From Sphingobacterium spiritivorum ATCC 33861 (lineage in GTDB: Bacteria > Bacteroidota > Bacteroidia > Sphingobacteriales > Sphingobacteriaceae), in contig NZ_GL379773.1 of NCBI RefSeq assembly GCF_000143765.1, positions 313,426 through 377,425 on the forward strand: DNA of 64,000 nucleotides, written 5' to 3'. A program made the position numbers and the translations under genes. Shown piece by piece: positions 1 through 8,738 of this stretch. The notes under the pieces were generated by a model, which ran no database searches, was not told the origin of the DNA, and saw only the letters and a list, made by a program, of their open reading frames with translations. The first letter of the stretch is position 1. Each line of letters starts with the position of its first letter.

Positions 1-456
1 ACCTACACCTTCCCAGCCAATAAACATGACTAAATAGTTAGAGCCTAAGACCAATAGCAACATAAAGAAGATAAACAGATTGAGATAAGCGAAAAACTTA
101 CCAAAGCCCTTATCCTTATGCATATATCCGATAGAATATACATGTATCAGAAAGCCTATTCCTGTAACGATCAGCAACATAATAGAACTCAGAGGATCCA
201 CTAAGAAAGATAGGGAAATACTTAAATTGCCAACTTTAATCCAATTGAAGATTTCTTGTGTAAATACGGCTGCGTCTCCGGCAACTCTGGCCTCATATAC
301 GGTCGAGAATATTCCGCAACTGATCAGGAAAGACGCCAGCACTACTCCGCTTCCAATAACTCCGATAAGAGACTTGGGAAGGATATGCTGACCGATTCCA
401 TTGATTAAAAAACCAATTAACGGTAAGAGAGGGATCAACCAAATTAATTCAATCAT
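1..456 (-). CDS. nuoL: NADH-quinone oxidoreductase subunit L (partial, N-terminal part)
   Basis: The first 152 codons of a hydrophobic protein read leftward off the window edge, so the C-terminal three quarters are missing. It begins MIELIWLIPLLPLIG and reaches an FMLLLVLGSNYLVMFIGWEG segment, the typical NuoL N-terminus with its first membrane helices and the conserved GWE motif. NuoL is the distal antiporter-like proton-pumping subunit of complex I in the inner membrane. The start lies 27 nt after the nuoK stop, and it continues the nuoA-L operon. nuoM and nuoN would be expected beyond position 1 but cannot be seen. Confidence 0.93.
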   Translation of the reverse strand, partial: MIELIWLIPLLPLIGFLINGIGQHILPKSLIGVIGSGVVLASFLISCGIFSTVYEARVAGDAAVFTQEIFNWIKVGNLSISLSFLVDPLSSIMLLIVTGIGFLIHVYSIGYMHKDKGFGKFFAYLNLFIFFMLLLVLGSNYLVMFIGWEGVG

Positions 457-483
457 ACTTATAATACCTTAATCTTCTAAATG

Positions 484-813
484 TTACCAACGCAATCGAC
501 TTAACGATTCAATATCAACTGATTTGGTATTTCGATATACCATAATAATAATCGCAAGACCGACAGCCACTTCTGCCGCAGCCAGTGCCATAATGAAAAA
601 TACAAATACCTGTCCGCTGGGGTCTCCGTGATGAGAAGAAAATGCGGCCAGCAACAGATTGACAGCATTCAGCATCAGCTCAATAGACATCATGATAATG
701 ATGACATTGCGTCTGATCAAAACACCAATCACTCCGATTGCAAAAATGATACTGCAAAAAATCAGATAATGATTTAATGGTACCCCTTGTATATGTTGAA
801 CAATATTATCCAT
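484..813 (-). CDS. nuoK: NADH-quinone oxidoreductase subunit K
   Basis: This 109-residue protein has three predicted membrane helices (about residues 16-34, 40-60 and 73-92). The second helix carries the Glu in the IMMSIELMLNAVNL motif that defines NuoK/NdhE, and a second acidic residue sits in helix 3 (AAAEVAVGLA). These are part of the proton path in the membrane arm of complex I. The start codon overlaps the end of nuoJ by 8 nt, which suggests translational coupling. Length and motifs match the family closely. Confidence 0.97.
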   Translation of the reverse strand: MDNIVQHIQGVPLNHYLIFCSIIFAIGVIGVLIRRNVIIIMMSIELMLNAVNLLLAAFSSHHGDPSGQVFVFFIMALAAAEVAVGLAIIIMVYRNTKSVDIESLSRLRW

Positions 814-1309
814 TTACTTTCTTAGTATCTTTTTTAGCCAGTAAAACTGCTCCTACCATTGCCGTTAGCAACAGAATAGAAGAAATTTCAAAAGGCAGTA
901 AAAATTTATCAAACAGAACCTCTCCTAATTGCTTCACCAGTCCGATAGACGGTTGGGCGACTACATCACCATTGTCAATTTCAATGATCCGTAAAGATCC
1001 GAGAACCACGACCAGTAGACACATTCCTGCTACTGCGCCCATAACCTTCACCACTCCGGACCGCATGGGTTCGGATTCCTTATTGAGATTGAGGAGCATC
1101 AGGACAAACAGAAAGAGTACCATGATCGCCCCCATATAGACAATGAAATTGACTACAGCCAGAAACTGGGCATTCAACAGAATGTAATGTACTGTAAAGG
1201 TGAAAAACGTAATAACCAAATACAGAACACTATGTACAGGATTCTTTGTGAAAATGGTCATTAACGCAAAGAAAATAGACAAAAAAGCTACAAAATAAAA
1301 TATCGTCAT
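806..1309 (-). CDS. nuoJ: NADH-quinone oxidoreductase subunit J
   Basis: This 167-residue membrane protein has about five hydrophobic helices. It contains the NFIVYMGAIMVLFLFVLMLLN stretch typical of NuoJ, where the helix with a pi-bulge couples quinone reduction to proton movement. The C-terminus ends LLLTAMVGAVLLAKKDTKK, as in other NuoJ proteins. It starts 7 nt after nuoI and overlaps nuoK by 8 nt, in the standard nuo order. Nothing is unusual in length or composition. Confidence 0.96.
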   Translation of the reverse strand: MTIFYFVAFLSIFFALMTIFTKNPVHSVLYLVITFFTFTVHYILLNAQFLAVVNFIVYMGAIMVLFLFVLMLLNLNKESEPMRSGVVKVMGAVAGMCLLVVVLGSLRIIEIDNGDVVAQPSIGLVKQLGEVLFDKFLLPFEISSILLLTAMVGAVLLAKKDTKKVNG

Positions 1310-1316
1310 CTGCTAA

Positions 1317-1841
1317 TTAGGTTATACTCTTTTGCTGAAGCTGAGTTATATCAAACTTAGGTTCTACCAATTTATCTTTTCCATATATAAAATCCTTGCG
1401 CAGGTAGGAAGCCGTTACGTGAGGACCATCCAGATAGATGGCCTCTTTAGGGCAGGCTTCTTCACACAATCCGCAAAAGATACAGCGCAACATATTGATC
1501 TCATATACTGCTGCATATTTTTCTTCCCGGTACAGATTCTCTTCACCTTTTTGACGCTCGGCGGCAGTCATTGTAATCGCTTCCGCAGGACATGAAAGTG
1601 CACAAAGTCCGCATGCTGTACAGCGCTCTCTTCCCTGCTCGTCACGTTTCAGTGAGTGCTGTCCCCTAAAATTCTTAGAATAAGGCCGGATTTGTTCCGG
1701 ATACTTAACCGTCGGAATTTTTTTGAAAAAATGTCGTAAAGTAATGGCAAGTCCCTTGGCGATGGCAGGCAAATACATGCGCTCCCAAATGTTCATGGGC
1801 TTTTGCTCCAGTACTTTCTTTCTATTTGATAATGATTGCAT
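1317..1841 (-). CDS. nuoI: NADH-quinone oxidoreductase subunit I (2x[4Fe-4S])
   Basis: This 174-residue ferredoxin-like subunit has two complete 4Fe-4S motifs: CTACGLCALSCP (Cys74, 77, 80, 84) and CIFCGLCEEACP (Cys120, 123, 126, 130). They hold clusters N6a and N6b, which pass electrons from the peripheral arm to NuoB. An amphipathic N-terminal segment (about residues 16-40) should lie against the membrane, as known for NuoI. The start MQSLSNRKK follows the nuoH start region by 33 nt. The N-terminus is of the type seen in Bacteroidota NuoI. Confidence 0.97.
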   Translation of the reverse strand: MQSLSNRKKVLEQKPMNIWERMYLPAIAKGLAITLRHFFKKIPTVKYPEQIRPYSKNFRGQHSLKRDEQGRERCTACGLCALSCPAEAITMTAAERQKGEENLYREEKYAAVYEINMLRCIFCGLCEEACPKEAIYLDGPHVTASYLRKDFIYGKDKLVEPKFDITQLQQKSIT

Positions 1842-1874
1842 CCTGATTCTAGTTTAAATAATCCCTACACACTC

Positions 1875-2912
1875 CTAAAAATACGTGTCCTTGACTATCG
1901 TAATAATACCGGTCAACACAATATTGGCAATAGCTAACGGAATCAAAATTTTCCAGCCCAGTTTCATCAACTGATCATAGCGGAAGCGCGGAAGTGTCCA
2001 GCGAATCCACATAAAGAAAAAGATAAAGCCAAATATTTTAAGAAAAAATACGATAACTCCAATAATAGTAATCCAGTTTTGGGATAATCCCAGATCATTC
2101 ATAAATGGAAAGTTATACCCTCCGAAGTACAGAGCTGCCATCAATGCAGACGACACAAACATATTGATATACTCCGAGAACATATACAGCCCAAGTTTCA
2201 TAGAGGAGTATTCTGTATGATATCCACCCACAAGTTCTGTTTCACACTCAGGTAAATCAAACGGCACACGATTACATTCTGCAAAAGCACAAACCATAAA
2301 CAGTAAGAATCCCAGAGGTTGTACCCAGATATTCCAATTTACAAAACCTGTTTGCTGCGCAACAATAGTACCGATAGACAGCGTTTGTGTCACCATCAGT
2401 AAAGCGATCAGGGATAATCCCATAGCAATCTCATAGCTGATACTCTGCGATGCTGCGCGTATAGCTCCCATCAGGGAAAATTTATTATTTGAGGCCCATC
2501 CTCCCAGCATAATACCGTATACTCCTAAGGCAACAACTCCGAAAATATAAAGCACACCGACATTGATATCTGCAACCTGAAGAGAGATGGTACGTTCTCC
2601 TATTGTGAGCGTCTGTCCCCAGGGAATAATAGCCGAACTTATACAAGCGGTAATAATAGCAATAGTAGGCCCCAGAATAAAAAGAGCTTTATGTGCACCT
2701 GCCGGAATTATTTCTTCTTTGAAAAAGAACTTCCCACCATCACACAAAGGCTGCAATAGTCCGAATATACCTGCACGATCCGGCCCGTACCGATCCTGCA
2801 TAAATCCCGCAATCTTCCGCTCTGCCAGCGTAGAATACATCGCAATGACAAGTGTCACTACGAAAATAATGACGACTAAAACGGACTTCTCTATAATGAA
2901 AGCTGTTTCCAT
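1875..2912 (-). CDS. nuoH: NADH-quinone oxidoreductase subunit H
   Basis: This 345-residue polytopic protein has about eight membrane helices. It shows the NuoH signatures AERKIAGFMQDRYGPDRAG near the N-terminus and AECNRVPFDLPECETELVGGY in the quinone-chamber loop near residue 215. NuoH forms the heel of the membrane arm and the entry to the quinone site. It sits 14 nt after nuoG and before nuoI, as in most nuo operons. Length is normal and no key acidic residue appears to be lost. Confidence 0.97.
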   Translation of the reverse strand: METAFIIEKSVLVVIIFVVTLVIAMYSTLAERKIAGFMQDRYGPDRAGIFGLLQPLCDGGKFFFKEEIIPAGAHKALFILGPTIAIITACISSAIIPWGQTLTIGERTISLQVADINVGVLYIFGVVALGVYGIMLGGWASNNKFSLMGAIRAASQSISYEIAMGLSLIALLMVTQTLSIGTIVAQQTGFVNWNIWVQPLGFLLFMVCAFAECNRVPFDLPECETELVGGYHTEYSSMKLGLYMFSEYINMFVSSALMAALYFGGYNFPFMNDLGLSQNWITIIGVIVFFLKIFGFIFFFMWIRWTLPRFRYDQLMKLGWKILIPLAIANIVLTGIITIVKDTYF

Positions 2913-2926
2913 GCTTATATTTTATA

Positions 2927-3940
2927 CTATTTTAGTTTTTCAGTTCTTGCTAATTGTTCTTCATTTGCCTCCTGCAGTTCCAGATCCGGCTTAATAACCG
3001 GTGGCGGATTAAACTCAGGATAATGATTTGCACCGATTACCGAATCTTTATCAACCGGTGTTGGTTCTTCCAGTATCCAGTCATCCGTATGCTTTTTATC
3101 AAAACGGCAGGTGTTACAGATAAACTCTTCCACTTCACCAAACTCATCTTTACGAGCCGTTACACGCAGTACTTCCGTACCTCTGTTCCATAAGGTCACC
3201 TTACCTGAACAGGTCGGGCAGTCACGATGTGCATCTACCGGTTTTGTAAACCACACACGGTTTTTAAAACGGAAAGTCTTATCTGTCAATGCTCCCACCG
3301 GGCATACATCTATGACATTTCCCGAAAAGTCATTGTCTACAGCTTTAGCAATATAGGTGGAAATCTCAGCATGATCTCCTCTGTTAAGAATACCATGCAC
3401 ACGATTATTCGTAATCTGATCTGCTGTAAATACACATCTGTAGCACAGAATGCAACGATTCATGTGTAGTTGGATCTTATCTCCGATATCTATACGTTCA
3501 AAAGTCCGGCGATCAAATTCATAACGGGTTCCTTCGCTGCCATGTTCATAGCCCAGATCCTGAAGTTTACATTCTCCCGCCTGATCACATACAGGACAAT
3601 CCAAAGGATGATTGATCAACAACATTTCGACCACACCTTTTCTTGCTTCCACTACTTCAGGAGAAGTGATATTCAGCACTTCCATTCCATCCATAACTGT
3701 TGTACGACAAGAAGCCACCAGTTTAGGCATAGGACGAGGATCTTTCTCGGATCCTTTACTTACTTTTACCAAACATGTACGGCATTTACCGCCACTTCCT
3801 TCTAACTTGGAATAATAGCACATTGCCGGAGGAACAATATCGCCTCCTATCTGACGGGCAGCATTCAAAATAGTTGTTCCAGGAGCTACTTCTACAGGAA
3901 TTCCATCTATGCTAACCTTGAATTTAACGTCTTCTGCCAT
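2927..3940 (-). CDS. nuoG: NADH-quinone oxidoreductase subunit G, short form
   Basis: This 337-residue protein carries only the Fe-S part of NuoG. Visible ligands are a 2Fe-2S set (Cys41, 53, 56, 78), the His-Cys set of N5 (His111, Cys115, 118, 124) and a 4Fe-4S set (Cys163, 166, 169, 213). The large molybdopterin-oxidoreductase-like domain of the proteobacterial 900-residue NuoG is absent. From family knowledge, Bacteroidota complex I usually has this short NuoG, so it is probably not a truncation. An extra four-cysteine site (CPTC at 241-244, CNTC at 275-278) lies in the C-terminal tail. The gene sits between nuoF and nuoH. Confidence 0.94.
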   Translation of the reverse strand: MAEDVKFKVSIDGIPVEVAPGTTILNAARQIGGDIVPPAMCYYSKLEGSGGKCRTCLVKVSKGSEKDPRPMPKLVASCRTTVMDGMEVLNITSPEVVEARKGVVEMLLINHPLDCPVCDQAGECKLQDLGYEHGSEGTRYEFDRRTFERIDIGDKIQLHMNRCILCYRCVFTADQITNNRVHGILNRGDHAEISTYIAKAVDNDFSGNVIDVCPVGALTDKTFRFKNRVWFTKPVDAHRDCPTCSGKVTLWNRGTEVLRVTARKDEFGEVEEFICNTCRFDKKHTDDWILEEPTPVDKDSVIGANHYPEFNPPPVIKPDLELQEANEEQLARTEKLK

Positions 3941-3961
3941 TTTCTACTTTCCTTTAATATT

Positions 3962-5314
3962 TTAAACAACCGGTGTTAACGGATCTGCATAATGTGCTAA
4001 GCCGTAATTTCGGCTTGTCGCTTCACCGGCGCTGGTAATATGCCACTCAAATTCATCCCTGAAATGTCTGATCGCTGCTGCCACAGGCCATGCAGCGGCA
4101 TCTCCTAACGGACAGATTGTATTTCCTTCAATCTTCCGCTGTACATCCCATAACAGATCAATATCTGCCATAGATCCCTTACCTATTTCTATTTTATGAA
4201 GGATCTTTTCCATCCAGCCGGTTCCTTCACGACATGGCGAACACTGTCCGCAACTTTCGTGATGATAAAAACGGGTAAAGTTCCAGGTATTGCGTACAAT
4301 ACATTGATCTTCATCAAAAGCAATAAAACCTCCTGACCCCAACATCGTACCTGTTGCAAAACCTCCGTCAGCCAATGATTCATAGCTCATCAGCCGGCTT
4401 TCTCCATTAATAGTTTTAGTAATAAGGTTTGCCGGTAAAATCGGAACAGAAGAACCTCCTGCCACCACGGCCTTCAATCGTTTACCGTTGGCGATACCAC
4501 CACAATATTCATCGGAATAAATAAATTCCTCAACAGGCAATCCCAATTCGATCTCATATACTCCCGGTTTGGCTACATTACCTCCCGCAGAGATCAGTTT
4601 TGTTCCGGTACTGCGGTCTATTCCGATTTTTGCATACTCCTCTCCGCCATCATTGATGATAGGAACAGTCGCTGCAATAGACTCGACATTATTAACTACA
4701 GTAGGGCATCCGTATAAACCTGCTACCGCCGGAAACGGAGGTTTAATACGTGGATTTCCCCTTTTACCCTCAAGGGATTCCAAAAGAGCAGTCTCTTCTC
4801 CACAGATATAAGCACCACCACCCGGTTGTACATAAATCTCCAGATCATATCCCGTACCCAAAATATTCTTTCCCAGAAATCCCGCATGCTTTGCTTCAGC
4901 AATAGCCTTTTCCAGAATGCGGATCTGAGGCATCATTTCTCCTCTGACATAGATATAAGAAGTATTGGCTCCCAATGCATAGCTGGATACGATCATGCCT
5001 TCAACAAGTGCGTGAGGTATATGTGTCATCAGGAAACGATCTTTAAATGTTCCTGGTTCAGATTCGTCACCATTGCAGACCAGATAGCGGGGTACGCCTT
5101 CCGGTTTTGCCAGAAAACTCCATTTCATACCCGTAGGGAATCCTGCTCCGCCACGACCACGAAGTCCGGATTTCTTGACCTCTTCTACTACATCATCCGG
5201 AGACATCGATTTCAATGCCTTTTCAACAGCACGATATCCGCCCTGCTGCCGGTATACTTCGAATGTATGGATACCGGGAACATTTATATGTGTTAGTAAT
5301 AACTTACGAGCCAT
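3962..5314 (-). CDS. nuoF: NADH-quinone oxidoreductase subunit F (NADH/FMN binding)
   Basis: This 450-residue peripheral-arm subunit oxidises NADH through FMN and passes electrons to cluster N3. The glycine-rich nucleotide site GLRGRGGAGFPTGMKW is at about residues 50-65, a second acidic/glycine motif NGDESEPGTFKDR at 81-93, and the N3 cysteines in ESCGQCSPCREGTGW and NTICPLGDAAAWP in the C-terminal part. The protein is full length for the family. It lies 11 nt after nuoE and 21 nt before nuoG. Confidence 0.98.
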   Translation of the reverse strand: MARKLLLTHINVPGIHTFEVYRQQGGYRAVEKALKSMSPDDVVEEVKKSGLRGRGGAGFPTGMKWSFLAKPEGVPRYLVCNGDESEPGTFKDRFLMTHIPHALVEGMIVSSYALGANTSYIYVRGEMMPQIRILEKAIAEAKHAGFLGKNILGTGYDLEIYVQPGGGAYICGEETALLESLEGKRGNPRIKPPFPAVAGLYGCPTVVNNVESIAATVPIINDGGEEYAKIGIDRSTGTKLISAGGNVAKPGVYEIELGLPVEEFIYSDEYCGGIANGKRLKAVVAGGSSVPILPANLITKTINGESRLMSYESLADGGFATGTMLGSGGFIAFDEDQCIVRNTWNFTRFYHHESCGQCSPCREGTGWMEKILHKIEIGKGSMADIDLLWDVQRKIEGNTICPLGDAAAWPVAAAIRHFRDEFEWHITSAGEATSRNYGLAHYADPLTPVV

Positions 5315-5325
5315 CTCCTAGGTAA

Positions 5326-5841
5326 TTAATTTTTTTCTTTCAATTCGTTTATGAGCTTATCCACGCTTTCCTCGGTCAGATTCTCATAGAATGTATAATC
5401 CGGACCAATCTGTAACACAGGACCAAACCCGCAGGCAGCAACACATTCCACTCCTCTCCATGAAAAAAGTCCGTCAGGAGTGACCTCTCCTTCTTTTACC
5501 CCTAAGCGGTTTTCAATATGCGTCATGATTTTCTCCGCTCCCACAAGACAACAAGGTCCTGTACGACATACCTCAAGAACATATTTTCCTTTAGGCTCCA
5601 GAAAATACATAGTATAGAACGTGGCCACTTCGTATACTTCAATAGGTTGTATATCCAGATAATGTGCTACCTTATCCATTGCATCCACACTCAGCCAGCC
5701 AAATTCAGCCTGAACCAAATGTAAAACAGGTAATAATGCAGATTTCTGTTTACCTTCCGGATAACGGGACACCACTTCTCCGAACTTTTGCAAAAGTTCA
5801 GCAGAAAATTCTACGGGCTGACTTTCTTTAACACTAAGCAT
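5326..5841 (-). CDS. nuoE: NADH-quinone oxidoreductase subunit E (2Fe-2S)
   Basis: This 171-residue thioredoxin-like ferredoxin subunit binds cluster N1a beside NuoF. The four ligands are visible as CRTGPC (Cys92, Cys97) and CVAAC (Cys133, Cys137). The N-terminal helical part (residues 10-75) with KQKSALLPVLHLVQ and the EVATFYTMY motif is typical. The start codon overlaps the nuoD end by 8 nt, implying coupled translation. Nothing is unusual. Confidence 0.97.
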   Translation of the reverse strand: MLSVKESQPVEFSAELLQKFGEVVSRYPEGKQKSALLPVLHLVQAEFGWLSVDAMDKVAHYLDIQPIEVYEVATFYTMYFLEPKGKYVLEVCRTGPCCLVGAEKIMTHIENRLGVKEGEVTPDGLFSWRGVECVAACGFGPVLQIGPDYTFYENLTEESVDKLINELKEKN

Positions 5842-7069
5842 CTAACTCTCCTGCGATTACGTTTAAACTACTCATATTAATAATAGCGTCCGAAATTAAC
5901 ATACCGCTACTCATAGGAGCAAACATCTGATAATTTACAAACGACGGTCTTCTGAAATGTAAACGATATGGTGTACGGCCTCCGTCATGAATCAGATAAA
6001 ATCCTAATTCACCGTTCGCACCTTCTACAGCGTGATAAACTTCTGCTTTCGGAGTCTCCCATTCACCCATCACTATTTTAAAGTGATAGATCAAAGCTTC
6101 CATATTCGTATATACCTGTTCTTTTGGAGGAAGATAGAATTCCGGAACATCGGCATGGAACACATCAGCAGGTTCTCTTGCTATTTTCTCCAGAGCCTGT
6201 TCGATGATACGCATAGATTGCCGCATTTCAGCATTACGCACCATAAAACGGTCGTACACATCCCCCGTAGTTCCTACAGGCACTTCAAAATCAAACTCTT
6301 CATAAGAGCAATATGGCTCCTGGGCACGCACATCATAATCGATACCTGTAGCCCGAAGAATCGGACCCGACCAACTATAACTCAAAGCCTGCTCTGGTGT
6401 GACAGCCGCCACTCCGGAAGTACGCTCTATAAATATTCTGTTGCGAACAAACATTTCCTCAAACTCTGTCAGAACCGGAGGAAAGCGTTCTAAAAATTCT
6501 CTTATCTTTAAAAAGGCGACATCATTAAAATCTCTTTCAAAACCGCCGATACGCCCGATATTGGTCGTCAGTCTCGCCCCGCAAATCTCTTCGAAGATCT
6601 CATATATAAACTCACGCTCCTGCATCACATACAAAAAGCCGGAAAAAGCTCCTGTATCAACACCAAGGATACCGTTACATATAATATGATCTGCAATCCG
6701 CGCCAGTTCCATGACGATGACACGCATATACTGCACACGTTTGGGAATCTCTATATTCAGCAGTTTTTCAACTGTCATGTGCCATCCCATATTATTAATA
6801 GGAGATGAACAATAATTCAACCGGTCAGTGAGAGGTGTAATTTGGTAGAATGGACGATGCTCTGCAATTTTTTCAAAAGCTCTGTGTATATAACCGATAG
6901 TAGAGACACCACTAACGATGCGTTCACCATCTATCTGCACTACATTCTGGAACACACCGTGTGTCGCCGGGTGAGTAGGGCCTATATTCAGGGTTATCAG
7001 TTCATCTTGCGGATCGTTATCGGAATAAACGGGGCTATTGGGGGTTATCTTGGTTATAAAATCGCTCAT
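5834..7069 (-). CDS. nuoD: NADH-quinone oxidoreductase subunit D
   Basis: This 411-residue homologue of the [NiFe]-hydrogenase large subunit builds the quinone-binding pocket with NuoB and NuoH. The N-terminal NIGPTHPATHGV loop, which carries the His that contacts quinone, is at about residues 29-40. The NRLNYCSSPINN and GADTGAFS-like (GVDTGAFSGF) motifs follow. nuoC and nuoD are separate genes here, unlike the fused nuoCD of enterobacteria. The gap to nuoC is 13 nt. Confidence 0.97.
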   Translation of the reverse strand: MSDFITKITPNSPVYSDNDPQDELITLNIGPTHPATHGVFQNVVQIDGERIVSGVSTIGYIHRAFEKIAEHRPFYQITPLTDRLNYCSSPINNMGWHMTVEKLLNIEIPKRVQYMRVIVMELARIADHIICNGILGVDTGAFSGFLYVMQEREFIYEIFEEICGARLTTNIGRIGGFERDFNDVAFLKIREFLERFPPVLTEFEEMFVRNRIFIERTSGVAAVTPEQALSYSWSGPILRATGIDYDVRAQEPYCSYEEFDFEVPVGTTGDVYDRFMVRNAEMRQSMRIIEQALEKIAREPADVFHADVPEFYLPPKEQVYTNMEALIYHFKIVMGEWETPKAEVYHAVEGANGELGFYLIHDGGRTPYRLHFRRPSFVNYQMFAPMSSGMLISDAIINMSSLNVIAGELDA

Positions 7070-7082
7070 CTCAAATATTTAG

Positions 7083-7586
7083 TTATCGGCCAAAATAAAA
7101 ATCCTTCTTATCTACTCTGTTCGGATCTTCCAGTGGATACTCTTTTCGCATCGGAAAGACCGTCATTTCATCCACATTCAAAATTCTTCTGAGATCAGGA
7201 TGTCCTTCAAACTGGATTCCGAAGAAATCATATGTCTCACGCTCCATCCAGTTAGCTCCGTTCCAGAGTACAGTTGCGGACGGAATAGCAGGGTGCTGTC
7301 CGTCAATAAAGACTTTGATACGGATACGTACATTATGAACCAGACTATGCACATGGTAAACTACGGCAAAAGCTTCTTCCTGATTAGGATAATGTACCGC
7401 CGTAATATCCGTCAGATAAATAAACTGCAGGATAGTATCATCTTTTATAAAAGCCAGCACATCTATGATATCTGCTTTTGAGGTCTCAATGGTCAAAAGA
7501 CCGTAAGACTCGGACGCATTTTTGACTTTAGCTCCGAAATGCTCTTGCAGACGCTCCCACAGTTGTATATTAGTAAGTTTATCCAT
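7083..7586 (-). CDS. nuoC: NADH-quinone oxidoreductase subunit C
   Basis: This 167-residue hydrophilic subunit belongs to the 30-kDa complex I family. It has the signature ERETYDFFGIQFEGHPDLRR at about residues 114-133, followed by a PMRKEYPLEDPNRVD-like C-terminal motif. It packs against NuoD in the connecting module and has no cofactor. Its start overlaps the nuoB stop by 8 nt. Length fits a stand-alone NuoC. Confidence 0.96.
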   Translation of the reverse strand: MDKLTNIQLWERLQEHFGAKVKNASESYGLLTIETSKADIIDVLAFIKDDTILQFIYLTDITAVHYPNQEEAFAVVYHVHSLVHNVRIRIKVFIDGQHPAIPSATVLWNGANWMERETYDFFGIQFEGHPDLRRILNVDEMTVFPMRKEYPLEDPNRVDKKDFYFGR

Positions 7587-8133
7587 TATCAGTTGCTATT
7601 CCGTACTTTTCTAACAATGCTTTATATTCAGGTGTATTTCTTCTGTTGAGAGATTCATTCTTCACAATCTCCTGAAGGCGTAGTACGCCATCTAAAATAG
7701 CTTCGGGTCTTGGAGGACAGCCGGGAACATACACATCTACCGGGATGATCTCATCGATTCCCTGCAATACGGAATATGTATCGAAGATTCCGCCACTGGA
7801 AGCACATGCTCCGACAGCGATCACCCAACGCGGCTCAGCCATTTGTACATATACCTGCTTAAGCACAGGAGCCATCTTTTTAGCAATGGTCCCCATTACT
7901 AATAACATATCGGCCTGTCTGGGTGAAAAACTCGGTCTTTCTGCCCCGAAACGTGCCAGATCATAAGTAGATCCCATAGTCGCCATAAACTCAATACCAC
8001 AGCAAGAAGTAGCAAAAGGTAATGGCCATAACGAATTAGCACGTGCCAAACCGATGGCTTTATCTAAAGTTGTCGCAAAGAATCCTGACCCTTCTACTCC
8101 CGGAGGAGCTTCAGCCAACTTGACATTACTCAT
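7579..8133 (-). CDS. nuoB: NADH-quinone oxidoreductase subunit B ([4Fe-4S] N2)
   Basis: This 184-residue subunit carries the terminal cluster N2. Ligands are the tandem Cys44-Cys45 in SCCGIEFMA, Cys110 in GACASSGG and Cys139 in VPGCPPRPEA. It reduces quinone at the NuoB-NuoD interface. It lies 107 nt downstream of nuoA, the largest gap in the operon; I see no terminator or clear promoter in that gap. Confidence 0.97.
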   Translation of the reverse strand: MSNVKLAEAPPGVEGSGFFATTLDKAIGLARANSLWPLPFATSCCGIEFMATMGSTYDLARFGAERPSFSPRQADMLLVMGTIAKKMAPVLKQVYVQMAEPRWVIAVGACASSGGIFDTYSVLQGIDEIIPVDVYVPGCPPRPEAILDGVLRLQEIVKNESLNRRNTPEYKALLEKYGIATDNG

Positions 8134-8240
8134 AATAGTAGTTCTTATTGTTTATATTGACTCGCTTATAAAAATGATTACTTCCTAAAGGTACTGTAAA
8201 ATATAATTTATTGTAAATCAAAAAATTATTTAGAATTATT

Positions 8241-8621
8241 CTAATCCCAGTCCAATGCCTTCTTTTTAATAATGTAAATAAAGCCTAAAAGTAATAGTCC
8301 CATAAAGACAAACATCTCTATCAAACCTTGCATACCAAACGATCTGAAATTAACCGCCCATGGGTACATAAAGATCACTTCTATATCAAAAATGACAAAT
8401 AGAATAGCCACCAGAAAGTATTTAATGGAAAAAGGCTGACGGGCATTTCCCTTTACTTCGACTCCGGATTCGAAGGAAGAAAGTTTATTCTCGGTCCTGA
8501 CTTTGGGACCTATCATATGGGTAATGATGATCGTTCCTACACCAAAACTCACTGCCACAAGCAGTTGTATCAATATAGGTAAATAGTCGACGGGTGCACT
8601 GGCTAGGTTTACTGTTTCCAT
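8241..8621 (-). CDS. nuoA: NADH-quinone oxidoreductase subunit A
   Basis: This 126-residue, three-helix membrane subunit is the first gene of the nuo operon. It contains the FESGVEVKGNARQPFSIKYFLVA stretch (residues about 50-72) and the DIEVIFMYPWAV motif near 80-91, both diagnostic of NuoA/ND3. The loop between helices 1 and 2 shapes the quinone site. No good TAnnTTTG promoter is visible in the 120 bp upstream, so the operon start is unassigned. Confidence 0.96.
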   Translation of the reverse strand: METVNLASAPVDYLPILIQLLVAVSFGVGTIIITHMIGPKVRTENKLSSFESGVEVKGNARQPFSIKYFLVAILFVIFDIEVIFMYPWAVNFRSFGMQGLIEMFVFMGLLLLGFIYIIKKKALDWD

Positions 8622-8685
8622 GTGTACATTTTTTGGTTATTTATGTTTTAAAATTAGCATTTTATAAGCTAAAATCCAAGATAAT

Positions 8686-8718
8686 AAAAAAGGTGGCCGA
8701 AAAATCGACCACCTTTTA
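8686..8718 (-). terminator. Intrinsic terminator of the exb/ton cluster
   Basis: An AAAAAGGTGG arm pairs with a CCACCTTTT arm across a short A-rich loop, with an extra CGA/TCG pair set inside. On the minus strand it is followed by a U-rich run. It stands 21 nt after the stop of the TPR gene (8739) and before nuoA, so it separates the Ton cluster from the nuo operon. Confidence 0.8.
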
Positions 8719-8738
8719 TGTATTGTTCAGAAGCTGAA

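Noticed and set aside
2927..3940. NuoG as a truncated pseudogene
   Set aside because: All Fe-S ligands are present, the operon is intact and short NuoG is normal for Bacteroidota.
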